Of a stretch of DNA of 64,000 nt, positions 36,403 through 44,683 are shown in pieces. The notes under the pieces are model-generated. The model did not search any database, was not told the origin of the DNA, and saw only the letters and a program-made list of their open reading frames with translations. The translations under genes were made by a program, and so were the position numbers. Source of the DNA: Phocaeicola_A sp045545095 (GTDB lineage: Bacteria > Bacteroidota > Bacteroidia > Bacteroidales > Bacteroidaceae); NCBI GenBank assembly GCA_045545095.1, contig JAZQAG010000018.1, positions 49,899-113,898 of the forward strand, given 5' to 3'. Within the stretch, counting starts at the first letter, position 1. Every line of letters starts with the position of its first letter.

Positions 36403-36444
36403 TTATCCCAAGCCTTGGGACAAGTAAATCAAGGCTTGGGATAA
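36403..36444. promoter_or_regulatory. Perfect 15-base inverted repeat
   Basis: TTATCCCAAGCCTTG (36403-36417) and CAAGGCTTGGGATAA (36430-36444) are exact complements with a 12-base spacer. The left arm also contains the palindrome CCCAAGCCTTGGG. There is no T-run, so it does not look like a terminator. It lies about 200 bases before the sigma-54 promoter; a regulator site or a cruciform element are both possible. Confidence 0.55.
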
Positions 36445-36550
36445 GTTATCTTTCGGCACTTTTAGTTGTTTTGAAGGCCATTCGTTATGAATCTTGTGGC
36501 TGTTCCCATTTTCTTCGATGTCCGCCTGTGCCTACCGAGAGTGTACAGAG

Positions 36551-36581
36551 TGTCCGTTTTCGGACAGTGGGTGTTTTCGGG
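36551..36581 (+). promoter_or_regulatory. Putative upstream activator sites for the sigma-54 regulator
   Basis: Palindrome TGTCCGTTTTCGGACA (36551-36566) is followed by a partial copy GTGTTTTCGGG (36571-36581) about 17 bases on. The centre is about 80 bases before the predicted start of transcription, a usual distance for NtrC-type enhancer sites. Likely bound by the regulator encoded at 43189; inference. Confidence 0.6.
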
Positions 36582-36610
36582 TTTCCGCTATAAATCAACC
36601 ACTTGCATGT

Positions 36611-36627
36611 TTGGCACAGGATTTGCA
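36611..36627 (+). promoter_or_regulatory. Sigma-54 (-24/-12) promoter of the exporter operon
   Basis: TTGGCACAGGATTTGCA has the TGGCAC -24 block and TTGCA -12 block with exact GG-N10-GC spacing. The predicted start is near 36637, a 31-base leader to the adaptor ATG. No sigma-ABfr box is seen here. The sigma-54-type response regulator at 43189 fits as its activator. Confidence 0.85.
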
Positions 36628-36667
36628 CTTTACTATGGCAGGAAACGAAAAAAACTAATAAACGAAT

Positions 36668-37918
36668 ATGGACAGAGAAATACCCAAAGAAGAGAGAAGA
36701 AAGCGCCTGCGCCGCCAGGTGCTTGTAGGCACAGGCATCGTGGCCGTGGGCTTTGCCGCCGTGATGGGGCTGACCCGTTGGGCACAAAGTGGTGTGCAGC
36801 TGGCCGACCTGAAGACGAGCACCGTGGAGCGCGGAACCATCGAAGTGAGTGTGGCAGCCGTGGGACGCGTAGTGCCTGCCGCCGAGGAGCTGATGACTTC
36901 GCCCATCACGTCGCGCATTGTGGAGGTCTATTGCAAAGAGGGCGACAGCGTGGCGGCCGGCACCCCCATCCTGCGGCTTGACCTGCAGAGCACCGAGACC
37001 AGCTACCGCAAACTGTTGGACGAGGAGCAGATGAAATGCTACCAGCTGGAGCAGCTGCGGCTGAACAACCTGACGCGGCTGAGCGACCTGCAGATGAACA
37101 TCCGTGTGAGCGAAATGAAGCTGAACCGTCTGGAGGTGGAACTGCGCAACGAGCGCTACCTCGACAGCCTTGGTTCGGGCACCACCGACAAGGTGCGTCA
37201 GGCCGAACTGGCCTACAACACAGGCTGCCTGGAGCTGGAGCAACTGCGCCAACAGTACACCAACGAGCAACAGGTGCGCGAGGCCGACCTGAAGGTGAAG
37301 AAATTGGAACTGGAAATCTTCCGGAAAAACTTGGCCGAGACACGCCGCACACTGGAGGACGCACAGATACGCGCACCACGGGCGGGCATCCTCACCTATG
37401 TAAATAGCCAGATAGGCACACAGGTGTCGCAGGGCAGTCAGGTGGCCACGCTCTCCGACCTCTCGAACTTCAAGCTGGAAGTAGAGATGGCCGATGCCTA
37501 CGCCGACCGTGTGCGGGTGGGAGCCAAAGCCGTCATCCGCATCGGCACGGACGAACTGGAGGGACGGGTGACGAGCATCACGCCCCTGTCGAAGGATGGC
37601 ATCATCAGTTTTGTGGTGCATCCGCTCGACCCACGCCACCGCCGCCTGCGCTCGGGACTGAATGCCGACGTGCATGTGGTGGGCAGCGTGAAGGACAACG
37701 CCCTGCGCATTGCCAACGGCTCGTACTACCTCGGCAGCGGACAGACGCAGCTCTTCGTGCTCTCTGCCGACGGGAACAGCCTCAGCCGACGCACCGTCCG
37801 CTTGGGAGAAAGCAGCCACAGGTATGTAGAAGTCATCGAGGGACTCTCCCCAGGCGAACAGGTGGTGGTGAGCGACATGGCGCGATGGAAAGAGTATGAG
37901 GAATTGAAAGTGGAATGA
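36668..37918 (+). CDS. HlyD/MacA-type periplasmic adaptor of an ABC efflux system
   Basis: Bridges the inner-membrane ABC permeases to the outer-membrane TolC channel. The 416-residue protein has a basic N-terminus (KEERRKRLRRQ), a membrane anchor (VLVGTGIVAVGFAAVMGL, about 18-36), a split lipoyl domain (GRVVPAAEELMTSPIT, then IRAPRAGILTYVNSQIGTQV), a long coiled-coil hairpin (about 115-230), a beta-barrel (FKLEVEMADAYADRVRVG) and a C-terminal membrane-proximal domain (RYVEVIEGLSPGEQVVVSD). First gene after the sigma-54 promoter; the permeases, ATPase and TolC follow. The region is clearly GC-richer than the left of the window. Confidence 0.92.
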   Translation: MDREIPKEERRKRLRRQVLVGTGIVAVGFAAVMGLTRWAQSGVQLADLKTSTVERGTIEVSVAAVGRVVPAAEELMTSPITSRIVEVYCKEGDSVAAGTPILRLDLQSTETSYRKLLDEEQMKCYQLEQLRLNNLTRLSDLQMNIRVSEMKLNRLEVELRNERYLDSLGSGTTDKVRQAELAYNTGCLELEQLRQQYTNEQQVREADLKVKKLELEIFRKNLAETRRTLEDAQIRAPRAGILTYVNSQIGTQVSQGSQVATLSDLSNFKLEVEMADAYADRVRVGAKAVIRIGTDELEGRVTSITPLSKDGIISFVVHPLDPRHRRLRSGLNADVHVVGSVKDNALRIANGSYYLGSGQTQLFVLSADGNSLSRRTVRLGESSHRYVEVIEGLSPGEQVVVSDMARWKEYEELKVE

Positions 37919-37939
37919 TTTTTCTAAAACAACAACGAT

Positions 37940-39232
37940 ATGTACAAAATCTATTTAAGACAAGCATGGAACCTGGTGAAGCAGAACAAACTCTTCACCT
38001 CCATCTACGTGATTGGCACAGGACTGGCCATCGCACTGACGATGATTCTCTTCATCGTCCACTACATCAAGTTCGTACCCATCTATCCCGAGGAGAATCG
38101 GGGGAGGACGCTGGTGATAAGGAGATTGACTCTTCACTACAACACGAATGATGAGAGGTATCAGAACGCTTGCTGTTCTCCTTATCTGGGGAAGTATTTG
38201 AAGGAGCAAACCCGGGCAGAGGCGGTAGCGGTATTCCGTCCCAGCACATTTATATCTCCGTCTGAAATTGGCAGACCCGGAGAAACAAACAAAACAAGAG
38301 GTGCTGTCAAAGAGGCAAATGCCGACTTTTGGAAACTCTTCACCTTTCGCTTCATCGATGGAAAGCCATTTACCGAAGTGGATGTTGAGTCGAAACAACA
38401 GGTGGCGGTGATACAGGAAGAGATGGCCTTACAGTTATTTGACCGCACGGACGTGACAGGCGAACGCATTCTCATTGATGGACGGGAAATGAAGATAGCC
38501 GGTGTGGTAGAAAACAGTTCAGTAGCCGCTTCCGACTCATACGCTGCGGCATGGATACCCATCAATGATTATGCCAAACAGGTTAAGAAAGAGAGTCTGA
38601 TTGGTGGCTATTGGGTTTTTCTGAAAGCGGCCACCGACGCAGGAACAGACTCACTGAAACAAGAGGTCCCCGAAGCCATCCGCCGATTTGATGCCGACCA
38701 TACCGAAGGCAGACACGAACTGAAAGGTCAACCCGTGGATTATTGGCTCAGCTACTACCAGAATGATGAAGAGGTATCTGTCAAAGAAGTGGTGTCAGAT
38801 TTGCTTTATTTATTATTGGCTATGCTCTTTATCCCGGCCCTGAACTTGAGTGGCATGATATCGTCTCGCATGGATCAGCGTCAAGTGGAGATTGGGGTGC
38901 GCAAGGCATACGGAGCCTCCAACTACTCCATCATCAAGCAGATATTGGGCGAAAATTTAGCACTCTCCGTGGCCGGTGGCATAGCAGGCCTGCTCATTGC
39001 TTACCTGATTATCTGCACGTGCAGCCAATGGATTCTGCCCCTGTTTGACAACACCGATCTTTACTCCTTTGCCGAAGTCAGTCCGCGCATCACCCCCGAG
39101 ATGCTCTTCAGTCCGTGGATTATCGGTTGTGCCTTCGGTGCCTGTCTGTTACTGAATATTATCTCGGCACTCATCCCCACGGTGTGGGCGCTTCGGCACT
39201 CGATTATTGAATCGTTGCACAGCAAACAGTAA
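37940..39232 (+). CDS. ABC transporter permease, FtsX/MacB type (first of two)
   Basis: A 430-residue inner-membrane permease with the MacB/FtsX layout: one N-terminal membrane helix (LFTSIYVIGTGLAIALTMILF), a large periplasmic MacB_PCD-like domain (about 45-280), then three C-terminal helices (LLYLLLAMLFIPALNLSGMI, LALSVAGGIAGLLIAYLII, IIGCAFGACLLLNIISALIP). The cytoplasmic loop QRQVEIGVRKAYGAS precedes TM3, as is standard in these exporters. It lacks a fused ATPase domain, so it should pair with the permease at 39272 and use the ATPase at 40766. Substrate unknown: antimicrobials, lipids or peptides are all precedented. Confidence 0.9.
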   Translation: MYKIYLRQAWNLVKQNKLFTSIYVIGTGLAIALTMILFIVHYIKFVPIYPEENRGRTLVIRRLTLHYNTNDERYQNACCSPYLGKYLKEQTRAEAVAVFRPSTFISPSEIGRPGETNKTRGAVKEANADFWKLFTFRFIDGKPFTEVDVESKQQVAVIQEEMALQLFDRTDVTGERILIDGREMKIAGVVENSSVAASDSYAAAWIPINDYAKQVKKESLIGGYWVFLKAATDAGTDSLKQEVPEAIRRFDADHTEGRHELKGQPVDYWLSYYQNDEEVSVKEVVSDLLYLLLAMLFIPALNLSGMISSRMDQRQVEIGVRKAYGASNYSIIKQILGENLALSVAGGIAGLLIAYLIICTCSQWILPLFDNTDLYSFAEVSPRITPEMLFSPWIIGCAFGACLLLNIISALIPTVWALRHSIIESLHSKQ

Positions 39233-39271
39233 ATCTATCATTCAGTTGAAACTTTAAAACGTTACCCAATT

Positions 39272-40579
39272 ATGATAAAAATGATTATCAAGCAACTGTG
39301 GAACCAACGCAGACAGAACGGTTGGATTCTGCTGGAACTGATTATTATCACGTTCTTTCTTTTCACCATATCGAATGAAGTGGTCAGAGCTACGGCGAAC
39401 TACCTGCTTCCCGATGGCTACGAGAAAGAGACAACAGGAATCATCATGTTGAAAGAGGGGCGCAACTTCAGGTATGCCCGCAAAGAGCGGGAGATACGCG
39501 ACTCTATCTTCCAGAGCAACTTCCGCCAATTGTTGCCCACCATCAAGAATTGTCCCGAGGTGGAAGCTGTGGCCGTCATACGCGACGACTCCTATCCGGG
39601 TGCCGCCTCAGCAAACAACAACGGTTTTGTGAGCGATGACACAGCGAGCATCCGCATCTTAGCCCCCTGGTATCAGACATTTGTCAAGGAAGGGACAACC
39701 GACTTCCTGAAGGTCTATGGACTGAATGATGCCCGCACGGGCGAACCGCTACAACTGGCAAAGCCCCGAATCGCCAACAGTACGCAGGGTATCGTGTCGG
39801 CAGCCTTTGCCCGCCAACTGTTCGGTCGCATAGAGGTGATAGGAGAAAAAGTCCACTTCGGAAAGAAAATGCCCGAAGGTTCAGGTCTCTGGTTTGAAAT
39901 TGTCGGAGTATATGAAGGCTACAAGCGTACCGACTTTCAGGTTCCGTCAGCCAGCATATTCATACTCTCAAAGGACAGTCGCGGCAGAAGCACCTCCAAC
40001 CACATCATCGCTTATCGTTTGAAAAAAGGGGCGGATGAAAAAGCCTTCCGCGAACGGATAATGAACGAAATTGCCCCAAACTTGGAGAATACGCCCACAG
40101 CTATCAAACAGATACATAGTTTTGAAGAGACTCTGAAATGGTTCAATGACATGTTGGGCATCAACAACGAACTGCGCTACTCCGCCGTTATGGCCTTCTT
40201 CGTACTGCTCTGTGTATTCCTTGGCATGACGGGCACATTCTGGGTACGTTGTCGGGCACGCCGTCAGGAGATAGGACTGATGCGCAGCATCGGAGCTTCG
40301 CAAGGCACCATCACCCGCCAGTTTCTCACAGAGGCGTGGATGCTGGTCACCATCGGTTTCCTCATCGCCCAGCCGCTCATCATCCACTACATGCACGAGC
40401 AGGATTTGAACGTCGCCGACCCCACCGCCCACTATTGGCAGGACAGCAAAGTGTGGCTCACCCTCGTCACCGACGGACTCATATACCTACTGATGCTGCT
40501 GATTGCCCTGCTCGGCACATGGTTACCCGTAAAACAGACGGCCAAAGACCTGCCGGCAGAAGCGCTGAGGGATGAGTAA
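39272..40579 (+). CDS. ABC transporter permease, FtsX/MacB type (second of two)
   Basis: A 435-residue partner of the preceding permease with the same four-helix design: N-terminal helix ILLELIIITFFLFTISNEVV, periplasmic domain, then AVMAFFVLLCVFLGMTGTFW, AWMLVTIGFLIAQPLIIHYM and LTLVTDGLIYLLMLLIALLG. The coupling loop CRARRQEIGLMRSIGASQGT is intact. The sequence differs enough from the first copy to suggest an obligate heterodimer. An in-frame ATG at 39281 is an alternative start. Follows the first permease by 39 bases; a large hairpin repeat separates it from the ATPase gene. Confidence 0.9.
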   Translation: MIKMIIKQLWNQRRQNGWILLELIIITFFLFTISNEVVRATANYLLPDGYEKETTGIIMLKEGRNFRYARKEREIRDSIFQSNFRQLLPTIKNCPEVEAVAVIRDDSYPGAASANNNGFVSDDTASIRILAPWYQTFVKEGTTDFLKVYGLNDARTGEPLQLAKPRIANSTQGIVSAAFARQLFGRIEVIGEKVHFGKKMPEGSGLWFEIVGVYEGYKRTDFQVPSASIFILSKDSRGRSTSNHIIAYRLKKGADEKAFRERIMNEIAPNLENTPTAIKQIHSFEETLKWFNDMLGINNELRYSAVMAFFVLLCVFLGMTGTFWVRCRARRQEIGLMRSIGASQGTITRQFLTEAWMLVTIGFLIAQPLIIHYMHEQDLNVADPTAHYWQDSKVWLTLVTDGLIYLLMLLIALLGTWLPVKQTAKDLPAEALRDE

Positions 40580-40596
40580 TTTTTTAAGGAGTTAGA

Positions 40597-40733
40597 GGAG
40601 TTAAAGGTGTTAAAGGAGTTAGCGCAGGCTCTGCCTGCTAGCCAATAGTTTTGCTATACAATTGGCTTTAACTCCTAACGAAGTGATAACTCCTAGCGAA
40701 GCGATAACTCCTTTAACTCCTGAGAGCAAACAA
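40597..40733. repeat. Compound hairpin repeat, family E (ACTCCTTTAACTCC type)
   Basis: Outer arms GGAGTTAGAGGAGTTAAAGG and the complement-like AACTCCTAACGAAGTGATAA..CTCCTTTAACTCC enclose two inner hairpins, GCAGGCTCTGCCTGC and AGCCAATAG/CTATACAATTGGCT. The fold resembles a multi-branched RNA. The same design recurs at 44555-44668, and a shorter version at 47985-48030. It lies inside the exporter operon. Confidence 0.7.
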
Positions 40734-40765
40734 CCAATTATAAACTAACAAAAACCTAAAATAAT

Positions 40766-41437
40766 ATGTCAATCATCAAACTTACCGGTATCAACAAGAT
40801 ATACCGCACCAACGAGATAGAAACCCAGGCACTGGAAAACGTAAACCTGGAAGTAAAGAAAGGCGAATTCCTCAGCATCATGGGGCCTTCGGGATGTGGC
40901 AAATCCACGCTGCTCAACATCATCGGCCTGCTGGACAAAGCTACAAGCGGCACCATCGAACTGTGTGGCACCGAGGCCATGACACTGAAGGACAAGGAGC
41001 TGGCCGAGTTCCGCAACCAGCGGTTGGGATTCATCTTCCAATCGTTCCACTTGGTGAACTCGCTGAACGTCATCGACAACGTGGAGCTGCCCTTGCTCTA
41101 CCGCAACGTGTCGGCAAGCGAACGCACACGGCTGGCCAAGGAGGTGCTTGAGCGCGTGGGACTGAGTCACCGCATGCGCCACATGCCCATGCAACTGTCC
41201 GGCGGACAGTGCCAGCGCGTGGCCATCGCCCGTGCCCTCATCGGTAATCCGGACATCATTCTGGCCGACGAGCCGACGGGTAACCTCGATTCAAAGATGG
41301 GTGCCGAAGTGATGGACCTGCTACGCCAACTGAACCGCGAAGACGGCCGCACCATCGTGATGGTGACCCACAACGAGGAACAGGCACGCACCACCTCGCG
41401 CACCATCCGTTTCTTCGACGGAAGACAGGTGGAGTGA
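40766..41437 (+). CDS. ABC transporter ATP-binding protein, MacB/LolD type
   Basis: A 223-residue ATPase energising the two permeases. Walker A GPSGCGKSTLLNIIG (about residue 38), Q-loop FIFQSFHLVNSLNVIDN, signature LSGGQCQRVAIARAL, Walker B IILADEPTGNLDSKMG and H-loop VMVTHNEEQA are all intact. The ADEPTGNLD wording is that of the MacB/LolD exporter class. It comes after the permeases rather than before them, separated from both neighbours by repeat elements (family E before, family A after). Confidence 0.93.
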   Translation: MSIIKLTGINKIYRTNEIETQALENVNLEVKKGEFLSIMGPSGCGKSTLLNIIGLLDKATSGTIELCGTEAMTLKDKELAEFRNQRLGFIFQSFHLVNSLNVIDNVELPLLYRNVSASERTRLAKEVLERVGLSHRMRHMPMQLSGGQCQRVAIARALIGNPDIILADEPTGNLDSKMGAEVMDLLRQLNREDGRTIVMVTHNEEQARTTSRTIRFFDGRQVE

Positions 41438-41516
41438 ATGACCCCTGCAGACCCTCCCCCTGCGCCTCCCAAGGGAGGGGAGTGAACACCATCCAACAAG
41501 ATTGTATCAAAAAACC

Positions 41517-41617
41517 GACGGTCTCTGTCATTCTGAACGCAGTGAAGAATCTGTAAACACATTCATTTCACTAAATACTTTTATATCTTCACTCGTTCGG
41601 GATTAAAAGAGACCGTC
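41517..41617. repeat. Dispersed inverted repeat, family A
   Basis: GACGGTCTCT (41517-41526) and AGAGACCGTC (41608-41617) are perfect outer arms. Inside, CTGAACGCAGTGAAGAAT is partly complementary to ATCTTCACTCGTTCGGG, so the whole forms a long imperfect hairpin. Upstream (41452-41480) a C-rich/G-rich hairpin lies just after the ATPase gene. Intergenic, inside the exporter operon. Confidence 0.75.
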
Positions 41618-41636
41618 AGTAAACTTAGAAAGATGT

Positions 41637-43127
41637 ATGACAACAAGATTTAGAATCATTATCCTGCTCGCCTGCACGGCATTGACAGGAAGGGCGCAAG
41701 GAGACCAGTCCCAACCGCGCCCCATCACCCTTGAAGAGGCTATCCTGACGGCACGGACACAAAGCGTTGATGCAGCCGTGGCACTGAATGAGCTGAAGAC
41801 GGCCTACTGGGAATACCGTACACACCGTGCTGACCTGTTGCCGGAGATGAGCCTGTCGGCCTCGCTGCCCAACTACAACAAGCGCTACAACTCGTATCAG
41901 CAGGAGGACGGCTCTTACACCTTCGTGCGCAACAACTACTTGGGCATGAACGGCGCACTGGCCATCAACCAGAAGATTTGGCCTACGGGCGGAACGCTCT
42001 CCCTGCAAACGTCGCTCGACTACATGAAACAGCTGACGGGCGACCGCACGGAGCGCTACATGTCGGTGCCCGTGGCACTGCAACTGAGCCAACCCATCTT
42101 CGGCGTGAACAGCGTGAAGTGGGACCGCCGCATCGAACCTGTGCGCTATGCTGAGGCCAAGGCTGCCTTCCTCAGCGCCACCGAGGAGGTGACGATGAGC
42201 ACCATCAACTACTTCTTCAACCTCCTCCTTGCACGCGAGAATGTGAGCATCGCCCGCCAAAACCTCGACAATGCCCGCAAGCTGCACGAGGTGGCCAAGG
42301 CCAAACGCCGCATGGGGCAAATAAGCGAGAACGACCTGCTGCAGCTGGAACTGAATGTGCTGAACGCCCAATCGGCCCTCACCGAGAACGAGAGCAGCAT
42401 GAAGAGCCACATGTTCAAACTCCGCTCCTTCCTCGGATGGAACGAGCAGGAGGAGCTGGAGCCTGTGCTGCCCGACACCATCCCCGGCACACTGCTGGAG
42501 TATAGCCAGGTGTTGCAGAAGGCGTTGGAGAACAACTCCTTCGTCCACAACATACGCCGCCGACAGCTTGAGGCCGACTATCAGGTGGCCAAGGCACGGG
42601 GCAACCGCCGGCAGATAACCCTCTTCGCACAGGTGGGCTACACGGGCACCGACCGCACGATGGATGGAGCCTACGACCACTTGTTGGACAATCAGGTAGT
42701 GGAGGTGGGCTTCAGCATCCCACTTGTCGATTGGGGCAAGCGCCGCGGACAGGTGAAGGTGGCCGAAAGCAACCGCGAGGTGACCGCCAGCCGCCTCCGG
42801 CAGGAGAGCATGAACTTCAACCAGAACCTCTTCATCCTCGTGGAGCAGTACAACAACCAGCGCGCCCAACTCGACATTGCCCGCGAGGCCGACCGCATCG
42901 CCCAACGCCGCTACCACACCAACGTGGAGACATTTCTCATCGGCCGCATCAGCACCCTCGACCTCAACGACGCGCAAGTGAGCAAGGACGAGGCGCGACA
43001 GAAGCACATCACCGAACTGTTCTACTACTGGTACTACTACTACCAGCTCCGCAGCCTCACCCTTTGGGATTTCGACAAGCAGACGGGCATCGATGCCGAC
43101 TTTGAAGCGATAGTGAAGGGGAGGTGA
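41637..43127 (+). CDS. TolC-family outer membrane efflux protein
   Basis: Trimeric outer-membrane channel through which the exporter discharges. The 496-residue protein has a signal peptide (IIILLACTALTGRAQG) and the two-fold outer-membrane efflux repeat: LEEAILTARTQSVDAAVAL with the helical segment ARENVSIARQNLDNARKLHE and KRRMGQISENDLLQLEL in the first half. The matching second half carries RLRQESMNFNQNLFILVEQYNN and RRYHTNVETFLIGRISTLDL. The final stretch FYYWYYYYQLRSLTLWDFDK is typical of Bacteroidota TolC proteins. It completes the adaptor-permease-ATPase-channel set driven from 36611. Confidence 0.92.
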   Translation: MTTRFRIIILLACTALTGRAQGDQSQPRPITLEEAILTARTQSVDAAVALNELKTAYWEYRTHRADLLPEMSLSASLPNYNKRYNSYQQEDGSYTFVRNNYLGMNGALAINQKIWPTGGTLSLQTSLDYMKQLTGDRTERYMSVPVALQLSQPIFGVNSVKWDRRIEPVRYAEAKAAFLSATEEVTMSTINYFFNLLLARENVSIARQNLDNARKLHEVAKAKRRMGQISENDLLQLELNVLNAQSALTENESSMKSHMFKLRSFLGWNEQEELEPVLPDTIPGTLLEYSQVLQKALENNSFVHNIRRRQLEADYQVAKARGNRRQITLFAQVGYTGTDRTMDGAYDHLLDNQVVEVGFSIPLVDWGKRRGQVKVAESNREVTASRLRQESMNFNQNLFILVEQYNNQRAQLDIAREADRIAQRRYHTNVETFLIGRISTLDLNDAQVSKDEARQKHITELFYYWYYYYQLRSLTLWDFDKQTGIDADFEAIVKGR

Positions 43128-43149
43128 AAGCATCTTTTCCGGCCATTTG

Positions 43150-43181
43150 TTTGGAAGTAAACGAAAGATAAGGTATTTTTG
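43150..43181 (+). promoter_or_regulatory. Housekeeping promoter of the response regulator gene
   Basis: TTTG (43150-43153), 20 bases, TATTTTTG (43174-43181). The last base of the -7 box is only 7 bases before the ATG at 43189, so transcription should start about 3-5 bases before the start codon, giving an almost leaderless message. The regulator is thus expressed independently of the sigma-54 operon. Confidence 0.75.
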
Positions 43182-43188
43182 CACCATT

Positions 43189-44553
43189 ATGATACTGATA
43201 ATAGACGATGATCAGAGCATACGCTCGTCGCTGGGCTTCATGCTGAAGCGGGCGGGGCACGAGGTGACGGCCGTGGGCACTCCCAAGGAAGCACTGGAGG
43301 TGATAAGGGAGACTGCGCCCCGACTAATGCTGATAGACATGAACTTCTCGCTCGCTACCGACGGGGAGGAGGGGTTGACACTGCTCCGTCAGGTGAAACT
43401 CTTCTGCCCGCAAGTGCCAGTTATCCTGATGACAGCGTGGGGAAGCATCCAGCTGGCCGTGAAGGGGATGCAGGCGGGCGCATTCGATTTCGTCACCAAA
43501 CCGTGGAACAACGTGGCACTGATGCAACGCATCGAAACAGCGCTCGAACTGACCGCCGGAAAGACCTCTGACAATACAACGAATGCGGATGACGGAGAGT
43601 TTGACCGCAGCCACATCATCGGGCGCAGCGAGGGACTGCTGAGGGTGCTGGAGGTGGCAAAGCGCATTGCCCACACCAATGCTTCGGTGCTCATCACGGG
43701 CGAGAGCGGAACAGGCAAGGAACTGATAGCAGAGGCAATACACCGCAACAGTCCGCGACGGGGAAAGCCCTTCGTAAAGGTGAACTTGGGCGGTATCTCG
43801 CAATCGCTGTTCGAGAGTGAAATGTTCGGACACAAGAAAGGAGCCTTCACCGGTGCTGTGAACGACCGGGCAGGACGCTTCGAAATGGCGGACAAGGGCA
43901 CCATCTTTCTGGACGAAATAGGCGAACTGGACCTGAGTTGCCAAGTGAAGATGCTGCGCGTGCTACAGGAACAGACCTTCGAACGGTTAGGCGAGAGCAC
44001 ACCGCGCAAGACGGACATCCGCGTGGTGAGCGCCACCAATGCCGACCTGCCACAGATGGTGCGCGAGGGAACTTTCCGCGAAGACCTCTTCTACCGTATC
44101 AACCTCATAACGGTACACCTGCCTGCCTTGCGCGAACGACGCGATGACATTCCCTTGTTGGTGCGCCACTTCATCGACCAACAATGCCAGCTGAACGGAC
44201 TGCCACCGGTAAGCGTCACCCCCGAAGCAATGCAGTACCTGCGGACACTGCCCTACCCCGGAAACATACGCGAACTGAAGAATTTGGTGGAGCGCACCCT
44301 GTTGGTGAGTGGCAGTGAGGAACTGACGGCTGATGACTTCAAGGCCATGCATTCTCCCGCAGGCCAATCGGAAGTAGTCCAGACAACCACTCCGCCAGCC
44401 ACCGAAGGGCTGACACTGGACGAAATAGAGAAACAGGCCATCCTGCAAGCTATCAGCCGCTACCGGGGCAACCTCTCGCTCGTAGCCGTGGAACTGGGCA
44501 TCAGCCGTGGAGCACTCTATCGGAGATTAGAGAAATATGGAATTGAGTTTTAG
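43189..44553 (+). CDS. Sigma-54-dependent response regulator (NtrC family)
   Basis: A 454-residue transcriptional activator. It has a receiver domain (MILIIDDDQSIRSS, phospho-Asp in LMLIDMNFSL, VILMTAWGS, conserved Lys in FVTKPW), then an AAA+ domain with Walker A GESGTGKELIAEAIH and the sigma-54-contacting loop GAFTGA in GHKKGAFTGAVNDRAGRFE (about residue 217). Walker B is GTIFLDEIGELD and the arginine finger region REDLFYRINLITVHLPALRER. A Fis-type HTH ends the protein (LSLVAVELGISRGALYRRL). The start MILIIDDDQ is set by the receiver fold and the promoter box; an upstream in-frame ATG at 43147 lies before the promoter. Its likely target is the -24/-12 promoter at 36611. Confidence 0.95.
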   Translation: MILIIDDDQSIRSSLGFMLKRAGHEVTAVGTPKEALEVIRETAPRLMLIDMNFSLATDGEEGLTLLRQVKLFCPQVPVILMTAWGSIQLAVKGMQAGAFDFVTKPWNNVALMQRIETALELTAGKTSDNTTNADDGEFDRSHIIGRSEGLLRVLEVAKRIAHTNASVLITGESGTGKELIAEAIHRNSPRRGKPFVKVNLGGISQSLFESEMFGHKKGAFTGAVNDRAGRFEMADKGTIFLDEIGELDLSCQVKMLRVLQEQTFERLGESTPRKTDIRVVSATNADLPQMVREGTFREDLFYRINLITVHLPALRERRDDIPLLVRHFIDQQCQLNGLPPVSVTPEAMQYLRTLPYPGNIRELKNLVERTLLVSGSEELTADDFKAMHSPAGQSEVVQTTTPPATEGLTLDEIEKQAILQAISRYRGNLSLVAVELGISRGALYRRLEKYGIEF

Positions 44554-44554
44554 T

Positions 44555-44668
44555 AGTGTAGGAGGCAGAAGTAGAGGAGTGTAGACAATACTTCTGCTAT
44601 AATGAAAGCAAGACTATCGTCTATACTCCTAAGCGAAGTGTCACTCCTACACTCCTATCACTCCTAAA
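44555..44668. repeat. Compound hairpin repeat, family E
   Basis: GTGTAGGAGGCAGAAGTAGAGG and AGGAGTGTAGAC face GTCTATACTCCTAAGCGAAG and CACTCCTACACTCCT, with an inner AGAAGT...ACTTCT pairing. Shares CTCCTAxGCGAAG with the copy at 40597-40733. It fills the gap between the regulator and kinase genes. Confidence 0.65.
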
Positions 44669-44683
44669 ATAAAAACAAAAAAT

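Noticed and set aside
36485..37819. Open frame of 444 codons antisense to the HlyD adaptor gene
   Set aside because: It is rich in His, Gln and Ala without family motifs, and is the usual shadow of a GC-rich gene; the plus-strand adaptor has all expected domains.
41625..43187. Open frame of 520 codons antisense to the TolC gene
   Set aside because: Valine, leucine and histidine-rich text without motifs, mirroring the TolC coding strand; it also covers the regulator promoter.
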